From: CAYPJE01 sp964410945 | Lineage (GTDB): Bacteria > Fidelibacterota > Marinisomatia > Marinisomatales > TCS56 | NCBI GenBank assembly: GCA_964410945.1 | Contig: CAYPJE010000005.1 | Span: 62,001 to 126,000 of the forward strand | DNA length: 64,000 nt | Direction: 5' to 3' | Shown here: one piece after another, positions 17,632 to 26,489 of the stretch | Layout: every line of letters begins with the position of its first letter | How positions within the stretch are numbered: the stretch's first letter is position 1 | Translations under genes and position numbers: made by a program | Notes under the pieces: model-generated | The model's database searches: none | Told to the model about the DNA's origin: nothing | The model's input: the letters and a program-made list of their open reading frames with translations, nothing else

Positions 17632-19341
17632 TCAGGTTTTTACTTCGTCAATCTGAGCCGGGTCGAGATAATCCATGGCATATTTCTCATAGATTTTATC
17701 TTTGACAAATAATTCAAATAACTCCCCATCGATATGGGAATCATTTTTCATAAATCCGAGAATGCGCATAGCCTGGCTGAGGGTCTTGCCTTTTTTATAG
17801 GGACGATCCCGGGCCGTAAGTGCCTCGAAAATATCGGCAATCGCCATGATTCGAGCCTGAAGTGACATTTCATCCTTGAATAATCCCTTGGGATAGCCAG
17901 TGCCATCAAGTTTTTCATGATGTCCACCGGCAAACTCAGGAACATTCTTCAGATTTTTTGGGTAGGGCAGTTTTTCCAGCATCTCAATGGTCATGACAAT
18001 ATGATCATTGATTACTTTCCGCTCCTCATTGGTCAGTGTGCCACGGGAGATACATAAATTATAGATTTCATTCTCATCCAGCAGTGGAACGGCTGATCCA
18101 TTGCGTTTGAGACGATAGCGGGCAATTTTTTCCACACGAGTCTTCTTGTCATCGGACATGAATTCACCACCCACATTGGCTTCCTGGAGAAAGGCCAGGT
18201 CATCGTCAAATTGCATCCTCTTTTTCTTCCAGGATTTCTTCAACTTACTAATAGCTGCCTTTCGCTCTTCAACCGATAATGACTGATCAGCTTCCAGCCG
18301 GGCTTTCTTTTTCAGGAATTTGATTTCCTCATCCCGCTTGAGGATTTCGAACCGAAAAGCCACTTCGTTGATACGATCGTAGATCGTTTCCAGCTTGGTG
18401 GCCTTATCCACCACATATTCCGGTGTCGTTACTTTACCGCAGTCATGCAACCAGGCGGCGATCCTCAATTCATACATCTCCTGCTCGGTGAACTGAATAT
18501 CCTTGAATGGTTCTTCGCTGGAATTATGAACCGCTTCGGCCAGCAACATCGTGATTACCGGAACCCGTTCACAATGGCCACCGGTATAAGGTGACTTGGC
18601 ATCAATAGCAGAAGCGATCAATTTAATGAATGATTCGAATAATACTTCCAGGTCTTTGATCAATTTCTTATTGGTAATGGCTACAGCCGCCTGGCTTGAG
18701 AGAGCCTCAACTAAATTTTGTACTTTAGATGAAAAAGTGATGGTTTTTCCGCTATCGGGATCCAGGGCATTCAACAGTTGTAATACACCAATAATCTCTT
18801 CTTCATGATTTTTCAGTGGAACAGTCAAAAAGGACTGAGACCGGTAACCGGTTTTTTCATCAAATGCTTTCGTACCGGAGAAATCAAATCCTTCTGCTTC
18901 ATAGGCATCGGGGATGTTGGCTGTTTCTCCGGTCAACCCGACATAAGCCACATTCATGTGATTATTCGGCTTTCCATCATCCAGATACAGTTTAACCGGA
19001 TAAAATGGTATATCTTTACCCGATGTGCCACCCATGTGAAAATTCAATGAGTCGGTCATCATGATTTCAAATTTCAGCCGTCTGTCATCAGTCATCATAT
19101 AGAGAGTGCCACCATCAGCATTGGCAATCCGTTTGGCTTCCAGCAGGATCATCTCCAGCAACTTGTTCATATCCTTCTCACGGGACAAGGCCAATCCGAT
19201 ATCGGTCAGGTTATTTACCTGGTCCTCCAGATCGCAGATATAATCCTTGATCTCATTAGGCATGTCGATCAAAAGACTTTTTAATTCATCCGGGGACAGG
19301 TGCAGTGATTTAGGCGGTTTTGGGGTTTTATTTACGTTCAT
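17632..19341 (-). CDS. GAF-HD-GYP domain protein (putative cyclic-di-GMP phosphodiesterase)
   Basis: 569 residues. A short coiled segment is followed by a GAF sensor domain (about residues 50-225) and an HD-GYP output domain. The catalytic parts are GGHCERV (near 254), the HD pair in WLHDCGK (299-303), and the second-half motif HHEKLDGTGYPKG (near 474-486). Between the HD and GYP parts there is an unusually long charged insert (about residues 320-440) rich in Lys, Glu and Arg. The family hydrolyses c-di-GMP or a related dinucleotide. I chose ATG 19341; a TTG at 19359 is in frame. The ligand of the GAF domain is unknown. Confidence 0.92.
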   Translation of the reverse strand: MNVNKTPKPPKSLHLSPDELKSLLIDMPNEIKDYICDLEDQVNNLTDIGLALSREKDMNKLLEMILLEAKRIANADGGTLYMMTDDRRLKFEIMMTDSLNFHMGGTSGKDIPFYPVKLYLDDGKPNNHMNVAYVGLTGETANIPDAYEAEGFDFSGTKAFDEKTGYRSQSFLTVPLKNHEEEIIGVLQLLNALDPDSGKTITFSSKVQNLVEALSSQAAVAITNKKLIKDLEVLFESFIKLIASAIDAKSPYTGGHCERVPVITMLLAEAVHNSSEEPFKDIQFTEQEMYELRIAAWLHDCGKVTTPEYVVDKATKLETIYDRINEVAFRFEILKRDEEIKFLKKKARLEADQSLSVEERKAAISKLKKSWKKKRMQFDDDLAFLQEANVGGEFMSDDKKTRVEKIARYRLKRNGSAVPLLDENEIYNLCISRGTLTNEERKVINDHIVMTIEMLEKLPYPKNLKNVPEFAGGHHEKLDGTGYPKGLFKDEMSLQARIMAIADIFEALTARDRPYKKGKTLSQAMRILGFMKNDSHIDGELFELFVKDKIYEKYAMDYLDPAQIDEVKT

Positions 19342-19425
19342 CCGGCAATATTCATCCAATTATTCTGGTAAACTTACTACATGACCAAAGATTACTCAAT
19401 GGTTTGTTAATCTGTCCGTATCAAA

Positions 19426-20940
19426 TCAAACAGAATCCAGACGATCATAGGAGTCCTTGACTTCGTCAATCGCCAATTGCAGGGCCAGGGTGATATAATC
19501 GTGAATCAGGATTTTCATCTTAGACAGTTTATTGTTTTTCAGGAGATTCGATTCAATAATATCACCAGTCGCTTTCAAGGCCGCACAGAGCTCCGCCTGG
19601 TGGACACCTTCACTATGCCTTACATTGGCCAGGAACTGGGCAAAACTGATCATCAGGGAACGGTCACCGTTGCGGACCGAAGAAATCAGATGATTATAAA
19701 CTACTTCGATATAATATTTCAAACGCTCTTCTTCCAGATCCTGGTAATAGTGGAAAATATTCTTTCTTTCCCGTGCGCAAATGTATTCGATTACCTGCTC
19801 GATAATGGAACCCTGCATATGGTGCATTTCTTCTGCCAGGATCAAATGGGGCCGCTTGGCACCGGGATCTACAATCCGGGCCGTATTTTTCAGATCCCAT
19901 TCTCCTGGTGAACTTTTCATATTCTCGATCATGAATAATAACCGCCGTTGAATGGAGTGTCTCTCCAGTGGACGCCATTCCAGTTTATCGCGAGTATAGG
20001 TACTGTCGGAGGCAAATGATTTATCAACATAATTAATCATCCACAGTCGTTCAAAGGGGCGCTTGTTTATAAGTCGCCCCAGAATATCCCGGGCAGCTAC
20101 TCCAAGCCAAGCCAGATATTTGGGTAAGAAAAAGGCGTGTTTGGGCCGGCCATAATAATAACGGGTGGCCAGGTTGAAAAGCTCCAGGTGAGATACAGGC
20201 CGGTCACCACTGGCAATAAGGCATTCATAATCGGCCAGTTGATCGGTACGGTCCATTATCTGAGTAAAAAACTTCTCTACACAATTGATATGAATAAACG
20301 GCAGGGCAGATTTTCCACTGCCACCGATTATACATGAATTCCATCGGTTGGATAACCATGTTTTCAGAAAAAAGTATAATGGAACATACTCACAACAGTC
20401 ACTGAAAACGGCGGCAAATCTTATGGTGGCACAGGGGAAATACTGGGAATATTCCATCATCAATTCCTCCCCTTTCCTTTTCGAGACAGCATAAGGATAT
20501 TTTGCATTGGGAGCGGTCAATTCATTCACTGCATCCCCTGGTACCGGATAACGGCAGGCCACCAGCGAACTGGCAAAAATGAAACGCCTGATATTTAGTT
20601 TCCTGGCATGCTCCAGTAAATAGAGGGTCCCCTGAACATTGGTTTCCTCAAAAGCCGGGTTTGGTGTATTACTGAACTCATAATAGGCCGCCAGATGAAT
20701 GATGAATTCAATTGATGTTTCGTCGGTAATTGCCCCAATGCATTGCTCGAGCTGGTTTTCCTTTGATATATCCACCAGCATCCAGGTAATGTTGCGATGT
20801 TGTACAACCCGGGCTTCTCGCTGTGTCCGTCGCGCAAGGGCAAAAATGCGATAATTATCCCGCAGGTATTCGATCAAATATCGTCCAATGAAACCCGATG
20901 CACCGGTAATGATAATGGCAGGTAATGGTTTATTATCCAT
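19426..20940 (-). CDS. Extended SDR (NAD-dependent epimerase/dehydratase) fused to a helical C-terminal domain
   Basis: 504 residues. The N-terminal 340 residues are an extended SDR with the nucleotide loop TGASGFIG (12-19), FASS at 122-125, and the catalytic YAVSK (Y150, K154). The last 140 residues are helical and resemble the RsbRD N-terminal domain of stress regulators and sensor kinases (a NGDRSLMISFAQFLA segment, then GVHQAELCAALKA). The join suggests a sensor or regulator using an SDR ligand fold, but an enzyme with an extra helical domain is equally possible. The gene seems to be leaderless: a -10 box ends 6 bases before the ATG and there is no ribosome site. Confidence 0.85.
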   Translation of the reverse strand: MDNKPLPAIIITGASGFIGRYLIEYLRDNYRIFALARRTQREARVVQHRNITWMLVDISKENQLEQCIGAITDETSIEFIIHLAAYYEFSNTPNPAFEETNVQGTLYLLEHARKLNIRRFIFASSLVACRYPVPGDAVNELTAPNAKYPYAVSKRKGEELMMEYSQYFPCATIRFAAVFSDCCEYVPLYFFLKTWLSNRWNSCIIGGSGKSALPFIHINCVEKFFTQIMDRTDQLADYECLIASGDRPVSHLELFNLATRYYYGRPKHAFFLPKYLAWLGVAARDILGRLINKRPFERLWMINYVDKSFASDSTYTRDKLEWRPLERHSIQRRLLFMIENMKSSPGEWDLKNTARIVDPGAKRPHLILAEEMHHMQGSIIEQVIEYICARERKNIFHYYQDLEEERLKYYIEVVYNHLISSVRNGDRSLMISFAQFLANVRHSEGVHQAELCAALKATGDIIESNLLKNNKLSKMKILIHDYITLALQLAIDEVKDSYDRLDSV

Positions 20941-20946
20941 TGAGTT

Positions 20947-20975
20947 AGTATATATGTAACAGAATAATAAGTCAA
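20947..20975 (-). promoter_or_regulatory. Near-consensus promoter giving a leaderless mRNA
   Basis: On the minus strand TTGACT (20970-20975) and TATACT (20947-20952) are 17 bases apart. Transcription would start at or within a base or two of the SDR ATG (20940). Confidence 0.6.
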
Positions 20976-20981
20976 GCCCTG

Positions 20982-21002
20982 AAATTTAGAAAATTTCAGA
21001 AA
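20982..21002. repeat. Short perfect hairpin between the CoA-transferase and SDR genes
   Basis: CTGAAATTT and AAATTTCAG flank a 3-base AGA loop. The A run follows it on the plus strand, so on the minus strand the T run precedes the stem. It is therefore not a classic terminator for gctB, though it may still stop or stabilise transcripts. Confidence 0.35.
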
Positions 21003-21051
21003 AAACAGCGGATTAGGCCATAAAACTGCCTGTTCTGTGAAGTCGGAGATT

Positions 21052-21822
21052 CTAGATATAATAGCGATCCTTATCTACTTCGTCACGCAGCAGTCGTAAT
21101 TCCTCATCACTAGGCGGATCGTTTACTGTTACATCATCGGGAATCAATAAATCAAAACCAGTATTGGCAACCACATCATCCACTGAAACTCCCGGATTAA
21201 GTGCCAATAGTTTCATCCATTTGGTTTCATCATCAAAACCCAGGGTGCCTAGTCCGGTAACGACACGATACGGTCCGGTGTCGGGCGGCAAACCAGCCTC
21301 TTCACGGGCACCGGGACCAGAAAGATATCCGGGAGTGGTAATAAAATCAACTTTTGGTAAAAAACGGCGCTTGTCATGCTGCATGATGATTATGGTCCGC
21401 CAGCAGGTTGAACCGACATCATTAGCGCCACCTGAACCGGGAAGGCGTACTTTCGGTTTGGAATGATCGTCACCAATCATGGTCGAATTCAGATTGCCAT
21501 ACATATCGATTTGTGCTCCGCCCAGGAATCCGTATTCGACAAATCCACGCATGGCCGTATCCATAATATCACATATCCCGGCAGCAACCAGTCCCCGATT
21601 AAAAGTGCGCATGTCGCCTACTGCCAGCGGCAGTTTATCGAGCTGGGCGCCGAGACCACCGAACTCAAAAATAGAAATCAGGTTAGGAGCGTGCATCTTC
21701 TGGGCCAATGAGGCGGCCAGCATCGGAATTCCGGTACCAATGAAACAGGTGGCGTTATCGGCCATCAAGCGGGACGAAATACAGATCAACAGTTCGGAAG
21801 GATTGTAGCGCTCGGTATTCAT
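21052..21822 (-). CDS. Family I CoA-transferase, beta subunit (GctB-like)
   Basis: 256 residues of the family I CoA-transferase beta subunit. The catalytic glutamate appears as E53 in SIFEFGGLGAQ, at the place known from glutaconate CoA-transferase. GSGGANDVGS and TPGYLSGPG are further conserved loops. With the alpha subunit it moves CoA between acids such as glutaconate, acetate or a beta-keto acid. It overlaps the alpha gene in an ATGA junction. Ring-opening IpdB-type enzymes are close relatives, so the substrate is open. Confidence 0.88.
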   Translation of the reverse strand: MNTERYNPSELLICISSRLMADNATCFIGTGIPMLAASLAQKMHAPNLISIFEFGGLGAQLDKLPLAVGDMRTFNRGLVAAGICDIMDTAMRGFVEYGFLGGAQIDMYGNLNSTMIGDDHSKPKVRLPGSGGANDVGSTCWRTIIIMQHDKRRFLPKVDFITTPGYLSGPGAREEAGLPPDTGPYRVVTGLGTLGFDDETKWMKLLALNPGVSVDDVVANTGFDLLIPDDVTVNDPPSDEELRLLRDEVDKDRYYI

Positions 21823-22796
21823 TTTACACCTCCATCCCTTAAATCAATTTGACCCAGTTTTTCCGGACCAACCAATTCCAGATAATCAGCATGATTCTTT
21901 ACTCCGTGAATCCACTTCTCCAGGTACTCTTTGACTTTACCTTCATCCCTGGAATCCTTGACATATTTCCTGATATGTTCTTCATCACGTTCATAGCAGA
22001 AACTCATTTCACCGGGATGGGATCCAAAAGGTGCCTCGATAACCGCATCGGTGAGAAAATATGGAATTATGGTCCTATCCGGTGACTGGCGGATTAAATC
22101 GTCATCGACAATTTCTTCAGCCGAAATAATCAATCGCTTGGAGGCACGGGCCATCTCACCGGCAAAGCCGGAGATGCCATCGATCTGGGCATTACCAAAG
22201 CGGTCGGCCCGATGAACATGAATCAGGCCTACATCAACGACCAAAGCTGGCAATAGACAGACTTTCTGGCCAGTGAATGGACATTCGGCCACTTTGGCGG
22301 CGCTGTAATCAAATGTATCTGTCCCCAGCATAACACGGGTGGGAAGAAATGGTACTCCCATTGCAGCCGCTTTAAAGCGCCAGGATAAGGCGGCATTGGA
22401 CCATTCCACAATTTTTTCAACATAACCGCCCTCAACGGTACGGCGGGCATTATTGGATAATCCATATACTTCAAATCCGATATAGGTCCAGTCCAGTTGC
22501 TTTACGGCATTGGCCGCGGCCAACAGATCGGATTCCATCACGCCCTGTCCGGCGCATTTCAGCTCCCGGTATCCCTGGCGGATCACCTCCCGCACCAGTG
22601 ACATTGGTGCCCTGACAGTACCATACAGCTCTACTCCAAGGTAGTCACCATCTTTAAGAAATTTACTAATCGCGTCCTGCTCGGTCATTACCTTGTCGAC
22701 CAAAGCTTTACTTTTATGTTCACGGTTCCATTGACGAAAAGCATCCATATCCGGGGGTTGAATCAATTCCCCCTGCCCGGTGGCTAGAACATCCAT
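21819..22796 (-). CDS. Family I CoA-transferase, alpha subunit (GctA-like)
   Basis: 325 residues of the alpha subunit of family I CoA-transferases. It has DYLGVELYGTVRAPMSLV, the FKAAAMGVPFLPTR region typical of CoA-binding alpha chains, and VDVGLIHVHRADRFGNAQI. GGGAG 5 bases before ATG 22796 fixes the start; a TTG eight codons earlier is weaker. It is the first gene of a two-gene operon with the beta subunit. The divergent perR gene begins about 190 bases away. Confidence 0.88.
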   Translation of the reverse strand: MDVLATGQGELIQPPDMDAFRQWNREHKSKALVDKVMTEQDAISKFLKDGDYLGVELYGTVRAPMSLVREVIRQGYRELKCAGQGVMESDLLAAANAVKQLDWTYIGFEVYGLSNNARRTVEGGYVEKIVEWSNAALSWRFKAAAMGVPFLPTRVMLGTDTFDYSAAKVAECPFTGQKVCLLPALVVDVGLIHVHRADRFGNAQIDGISGFAGEMARASKRLIISAEEIVDDDLIRQSPDRTIIPYFLTDAVIEAPFGSHPGEMSFCYERDEEHIRKYVKDSRDEGKVKEYLEKWIHGVKNHADYLELVGPEKLGQIDLRDGGVK

Positions 22797-22919
22797 AGTT
22801 TCTCCCTTTTCATTAATCAAACTGAATCAGATCGATAGCTGCATAAATTTACAGTAGCTTGTATATTATTAGCGTACCAAAATCTGATCAGCAAATTGAT
22901 TTATTCTTTATTTAATAAC

Positions 22920-22938
22920 AATAATGATTACTATTATT
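22920..22938 (+). promoter_or_regulatory. Fur/PerR-box-like operator
   Basis: The 19-base AATAATGATTACTATTATT matches the classic Fur-box consensus at 14 positions as I count them. It overlaps the -35 area upstream of the Fur-family gene (-10 TATACT at 22951-22956), which suggests self-repression. Confidence 0.6.
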
Positions 22939-22989
22939 GACTATATAATTTATACTGCCTAAGTTCGGCCATAATTAAAGGAATAAATC

Positions 22990-23364
22990 ATGCGTTACAG
23001 CCGCCAGCGAGCAGCAATACTGGAAGTGATTCAAAATAATCATATCCATCCCACGGCCGAATGGATTTATGAAGAAGTTCGTAAATCATTACCAAATATC
23101 AGCCTGGGAACAGTCTACCGCAATTTGAATCAACTGGTCGACAATGACGTTATCCAGGCCTTCCGGCATGCGGGTACCGTGCGTTATGATGGCAACACTG
23201 ATCAGCATTTTCATTTCTTCTGTGATCAATGCCGGCGAATCTATGATATCCACTGTTCCACTGTCGATTTCCTGGAAAATTTAAATAATAACTCACAGCA
23301 TTTCATTACAGGGGGACAGCTCAGGCTGACCGGAACTTGTGAAAAATGCGTTACCGCTAATTAA
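22990..23364 (+). CDS. Fur-family peroxide regulator (PerR-like)
   Basis: 124 residues. A winged helix (PNISLGTVYRNLNQLVD) is followed by the dimer/metal domain. The structural zinc site is CDQC (78, 81) and CEKC (117, 120). The regulatory metal ligands fit PerR: H20, D67, H73, H75 and D86 in IYDI, where Fur would usually have Glu. AAGGA stands 7 bases before ATG. The next two genes encode peroxiredoxin and superoxide dismutase, exactly the targets expected. Metal-catalysed oxidation sensing is inferred from these residues. Confidence 0.9.
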   Translation: MRYSRQRAAILEVIQNNHIHPTAEWIYEEVRKSLPNISLGTVYRNLNQLVDNDVIQAFRHAGTVRYDGNTDQHFHFFCDQCRRIYDIHCSTVDFLENLNNNSQHFITGGQLRLTGTCEKCVTAN

Positions 23365-23380
23365 GAAATAGGAGATAACA

Positions 23381-24025
23381 ATGCTAGTAACCAAACCAGC
23401 ACCTGATTTCAAAGCTCAAGCCATCATGGCTGACAATTCATTTAAAAATATCAGTCTTTCAGATTATAAAGGGAAAAAAATTGTACTGTTTTTCTATCCT
23501 CTGGATTTCACCTTCGTCTGCCCGACTGAGATTATTGCTTTCAACCACCGTTTGGCCGAATTCGAGCAACGCGGTGTCCAGGTTCTTGGATGCTCCGTTG
23601 ATTCCAAGTACAGTCACTGGGCCTGGAAAAATACAGCTGAAAATGATGGCGGTATCGGGAATATTCAGTATCCTCTGATTGCCGACCTGGACAAATCAAT
23701 TGCCCGCCAATACGATGTACTGGTTGATTCGACTGAAGCATATGTTGAGACAGATGATGAAGAGTTCAATACTACAATAGGCGGTGATAAAGCGCTGCGA
23801 GCCTCTTTTCTGATCGATGAAGATGGGATTGTCCGTCACGCCGTTATCAACGATTTACCGCTGGGCCGTAACATCGATGAAATGCTGCGAATGGTAGATG
23901 CGTTAACACACAACCAGAAACATGGTGAAGTCTGCCCTGCCGGTTGGGAAGACGGACAGGATGGTATGCAGGAAAGCGCCGAAGGTGTTGCGAGCTACCT
24001 GACGGATCACGTATCAAAATTATAG
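23381..24025 (+). CDS. 2-Cys peroxiredoxin (AhpC/TSA family)
   Basis: 214 residues, the typical 2-Cys length. The peroxidatic C47 is in FTFVCPTE, the resolving C185 is in HGEVCPAGW, and the GGIGNIQYPLIAD loop marks the Prx1/AhpC group. It reduces peroxides with electrons from thioredoxin or AhpF. It lies 16 bases after perR and is probably co-transcribed and repressed by it. A weak hairpin follows. Confidence 0.96.
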   Translation: MLVTKPAPDFKAQAIMADNSFKNISLSDYKGKKIVLFFYPLDFTFVCPTEIIAFNHRLAEFEQRGVQVLGCSVDSKYSHWAWKNTAENDGGIGNIQYPLIADLDKSIARQYDVLVDSTEAYVETDDEEFNTTIGGDKALRASFLIDEDGIVRHAVINDLPLGRNIDEMLRMVDALTHNQKHGEVCPAGWEDGQDGMQESAEGVASYLTDHVSKL

Positions 24026-24043
24026 TTCCACCTTATTCTCCCG

Positions 24044-24072
24044 GGGCCGGGACAACTGTTTCGGCCCATTTT
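24044..24072 (+). terminator. Weak terminator-like hairpin between peroxiredoxin and sodB
   Basis: GGGCCG (24044-24049) pairs with CGGCCC (24062-24067) and is followed by ATTTT. The stem is short and the T run brief, so it may only lower readthrough into sodB. Confidence 0.4.
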
Positions 24073-24122
24073 CCCAAATACAGAATCAGACTTAAATTAA
24101 TCATCATTCACAGGAGTAATAA

Positions 24123-24704
24123 ATGAAGCATATACTACCTGACCTGCCATGGGATCCGGCAGCACTGGAGCCCCACATTTCCAAAGAAACCATTGATTTC
24201 CATTATGGCAAACACCATAATGCCTATGTAACCAACCTGAATAACCTGATCGAAGGCACTGAATTTTCAACTGCCGGTCTGGAAGACATTATCAAGACCG
24301 CACCGGCCGGTGGTTTATTCAATAATGCGGCCCAGGTATGGAATCATACCTTCTACTGGAACAGCCTGTCACCGGACGGCGGTGGAAAACCGGAAGGAGA
24401 AATACTGAAATCGATTGAAAAGGAATTTGGCTCGTTTGAAGAATTTCAGTCGAAATTCACCACTTCAGCCGCCACTAATTTTGGTTCCGGCTGGACCTGG
24501 CTGATTAAAAATAAAGCCGGCAAACTGGAAATTGTGAATACATCCAATGCCCAGACCCCATTAAGTAGTAGTGAGCAGTCCCTGCTGACCGTTGATGTCT
24601 GGGAACATGCCTATTATATTGATTACCGTAATGCACGGCCGGAATATCTGAAATCGTTCTGGAATCTGGTCAACTGGGAATTTGCAGCCCGTAATCTGGG
24701 ATAG
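24123..24704 (+). CDS. sodB: Iron superoxide dismutase
   Basis: 193 residues. Metal ligands H27, H75, D158 and H162 are all present (FHYGKHH, WNHTFYW, DVWEHAYY). Q71 in AAQVWNH lies at the position that marks iron enzymes (manganese enzymes place Gln elsewhere). There is no signal peptide, so it is cytoplasmic. A GGAGTAAT ribosome site precedes ATG. It completes the perR-peroxiredoxin-sod oxidative-stress cluster and ends at a shared terminator. Confidence 0.96.
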   Translation: MKHILPDLPWDPAALEPHISKETIDFHYGKHHNAYVTNLNNLIEGTEFSTAGLEDIIKTAPAGGLFNNAAQVWNHTFYWNSLSPDGGGKPEGEILKSIEKEFGSFEEFQSKFTTSAATNFGSGWTWLIKNKAGKLEIVNTSNAQTPLSSSEQSLLTVDVWEHAYYIDYRNARPEYLKSFWNLVNWEFAARNLG

Positions 24705-24710
24705 TTAAAT

Positions 24711-24737
24711 AAAGCCGGGTTATTTGCCCGGCTTTTT
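24711..24737. terminator. Bidirectional terminator between sodB and the MarR-type gene
   Basis: AAAGCCGGG and CCCGGCTTT flank a 7-base loop, with T5 on the plus strand and an A-rich 5' side that serves the minus strand. The stop of the convergent regulator lies in the loop. Confidence 0.85.
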
Positions 24738-25301
24738 AATTTCACCATTAGAGTTAATTATTGTATATAAGCAGACTTTATCGCGTCCGCCGGCCGGGCA
24801 ATCATTCTTTTCACCATATTTTGCCCCGCATTCCAGACATTTCAGATCCAGAGAATCGTCCATAGCCAGACGGGTTTTAATATATTTTTCCAGCAGGTGA
24901 TTGAACTGTTCCTTCTCGGAATCGGTGAAATTCTCCAGTACACCCTGGCGGTTATACTGACAGATTTCATCGAACCGGTCAACGACCTGTGAACCATCGC
25001 TGGTAAGAATCAATTCCTTTTTACGCCGGTCCTGCAGACCATCCTGCCTGATCAGCAGTTCCTTCTTTACCAGATAATCGACATTCTGGCTGGCCGCAGC
25101 CGGTGTAATTGACAAGCGCCGGGCTATTCGTCCTCCGGTGGCCGAACCGGCATGGTAGACGACTTTTAGAATCAGCAACTGCAGGTGGGTCAGATCATGA
25201 ATACTGGCATGGAGCAGGTATTGCTTTTCGATTACATAGGAAACAATATTGGATAAAATGCGAATATTCTCGCCAATCAGGCAGCCGATATGTTTAGTCA
25301 T
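24720..25301 (-). CDS. MarR-family regulator with C-terminal cysteine motif
   Basis: 193 residues. A MarR winged helix (GGRIARRLSITPAAASQNVDYLVKK..., then DRRKKELILTSDG) is followed by a C-terminal extension with CLEC, a Cys 9 residues on, and another 8 further (CX2CX9CX8C). These four cysteines could hold a metal or Fe-S cluster or act as a disulfide switch. A paralogue at 28620 has a richer version of the same tail. The gene is the last of the NrfD operon, 66 bases after the 13-heme cytochrome. The sensing role is inferred. Confidence 0.85.
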   Translation of the reverse strand: MTKHIGCLIGENIRILSNIVSYVIEKQYLLHASIHDLTHLQLLILKVVYHAGSATGGRIARRLSITPAAASQNVDYLVKKELLIRQDGLQDRRKKELILTSDGSQVVDRFDEICQYNRQGVLENFTDSEKEQFNHLLEKYIKTRLAMDDSLDLKCLECGAKYGEKNDCPAGGRDKVCLYTIINSNGEIKKPGK

Positions 25302-25367
25302 TACTTCGAATTTCGTTTAGCGACAATCGAGAATTAACAGGTACTGGAAAGCAGCGTTCCGTATTCT

Positions 25368-26489
25368 CTACTCATCAGGTTCACCGGGTAAATAATCCGG
25401 GTATTCAATATCATCGTGACAATTTTCACAATTTGGATCGTCGTCAAAATTACCATCAAGATGACAATTCTCACATTCAAAATCCACATGTGATTCACTT
25501 AGCTCCAGTCCGGTAGTGGAATGCTCGAAACTGCCCAATTCCCAGTGGATGTGGCAATCGGTACAAACCGTTGAAGGCGATGTGAAGTTTTTAACCGGGC
25601 CGTGACAGGCCCGACATTCCACATTTCGATGCCGTTCCCCAATATCCCAGCCCGTCGAGGTGGCATGGGCAAATGCCGGTTTTTCCTGATCACTATGACA
25701 AAAAGCACAGTTATTCTCATCATGACAGGAATTGCAGCTTTTCACGTGATCGATACTGGTTTTTTGGCTATTAGCACCATCATGACAGCTCTGGCAATTT
25801 TCACCTTTGTGGCAGCTGACACAGGTCTGTCCGAACAGGTCAACATGATCGATATGATGGAAAGTTACAATTGGTCTATCTTGATGGGATGTGTTGTAAA
25901 CATATTTTTTCTCGGCCACAATATGCGGATGGGGTACGCCCATAATATCGGTCTTGTCAGTGGCAGCCACAAGATCTTCGTTACCTTCCACCTGAATATG
26001 GCATTCGGAACAACTGGCTTCGTGGCTCCATTCGCGGTGGCAATTGATACATTGCCGGTGATAAGCACCTTTCAGTGACGGTTTTTTCAGGTCAGCCAGA
26101 TCGCTGTGCTCCGGATGGCAGTTCCGGCAGGCCGGGATCGGTTCATCAGGATCGGAGTAGTGGTGGCAGGTCCCGCAGCCACCATTGATATCGGACATGG
26201 AAGCATGCAGTTTATGGGTAAATACAACCGGGCTGTACAGATCACTCAATTGATCCATAACAACAATTTCCGGGCCTTCGGTCACTGAATGTTCACCACA
26301 TAATTTACCTGTGTGCCGCGGGCAACCAATCAGGCAGGGATCCTCTGCTGATGGTTCGGCACAGGTGTGACAATTGGCGCAATAGGGATTTACCCGGCTT
26401 TCCTGCCCGGTCAGACCCGGATGTCCTAAATCCTGGGCCGCCAGTCCTGAAAATAATATCACCATTAAAATAAAATTATTCATTTTCAT
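25368..26489 (-). CDS. Periplasmic multiheme cytochrome c (13 CxxCH)
   Basis: About 373 residues with a signal peptide (MKMNNFILMVILFSGLAAQ). There are thirteen CxxCH sites: CANCH near the start, a cluster of four between residues 85 and 165, and a dense run such as CVSCH-CQSCH-CNSCH-CAFCH. The C-terminus is Asp/Glu-rich. ATG 26489 lies inside the end of the NrfD-type gene, with GGAG upstream; a TTG at 26513 is unlikely. With the Fe-S and NrfD proteins it resembles the Hmc/Nhc-type transmembrane complexes, where a multiheme cytochrome is the periplasmic electron partner. Confidence 0.92.
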   Translation of the reverse strand: MKMNNFILMVILFSGLAAQDLGHPGLTGQESRVNPYCANCHTCAEPSAEDPCLIGCPRHTGKLCGEHSVTEGPEIVVMDQLSDLYSPVVFTHKLHASMSDINGGCGTCHHYSDPDEPIPACRNCHPEHSDLADLKKPSLKGAYHRQCINCHREWSHEASCSECHIQVEGNEDLVAATDKTDIMGVPHPHIVAEKKYVYNTSHQDRPIVTFHHIDHVDLFGQTCVSCHKGENCQSCHDGANSQKTSIDHVKSCNSCHDENNCAFCHSDQEKPAFAHATSTGWDIGERHRNVECRACHGPVKNFTSPSTVCTDCHIHWELGSFEHSTTGLELSESHVDFECENCHLDGNFDDDPNCENCHDDIEYPDYLPGEPDE

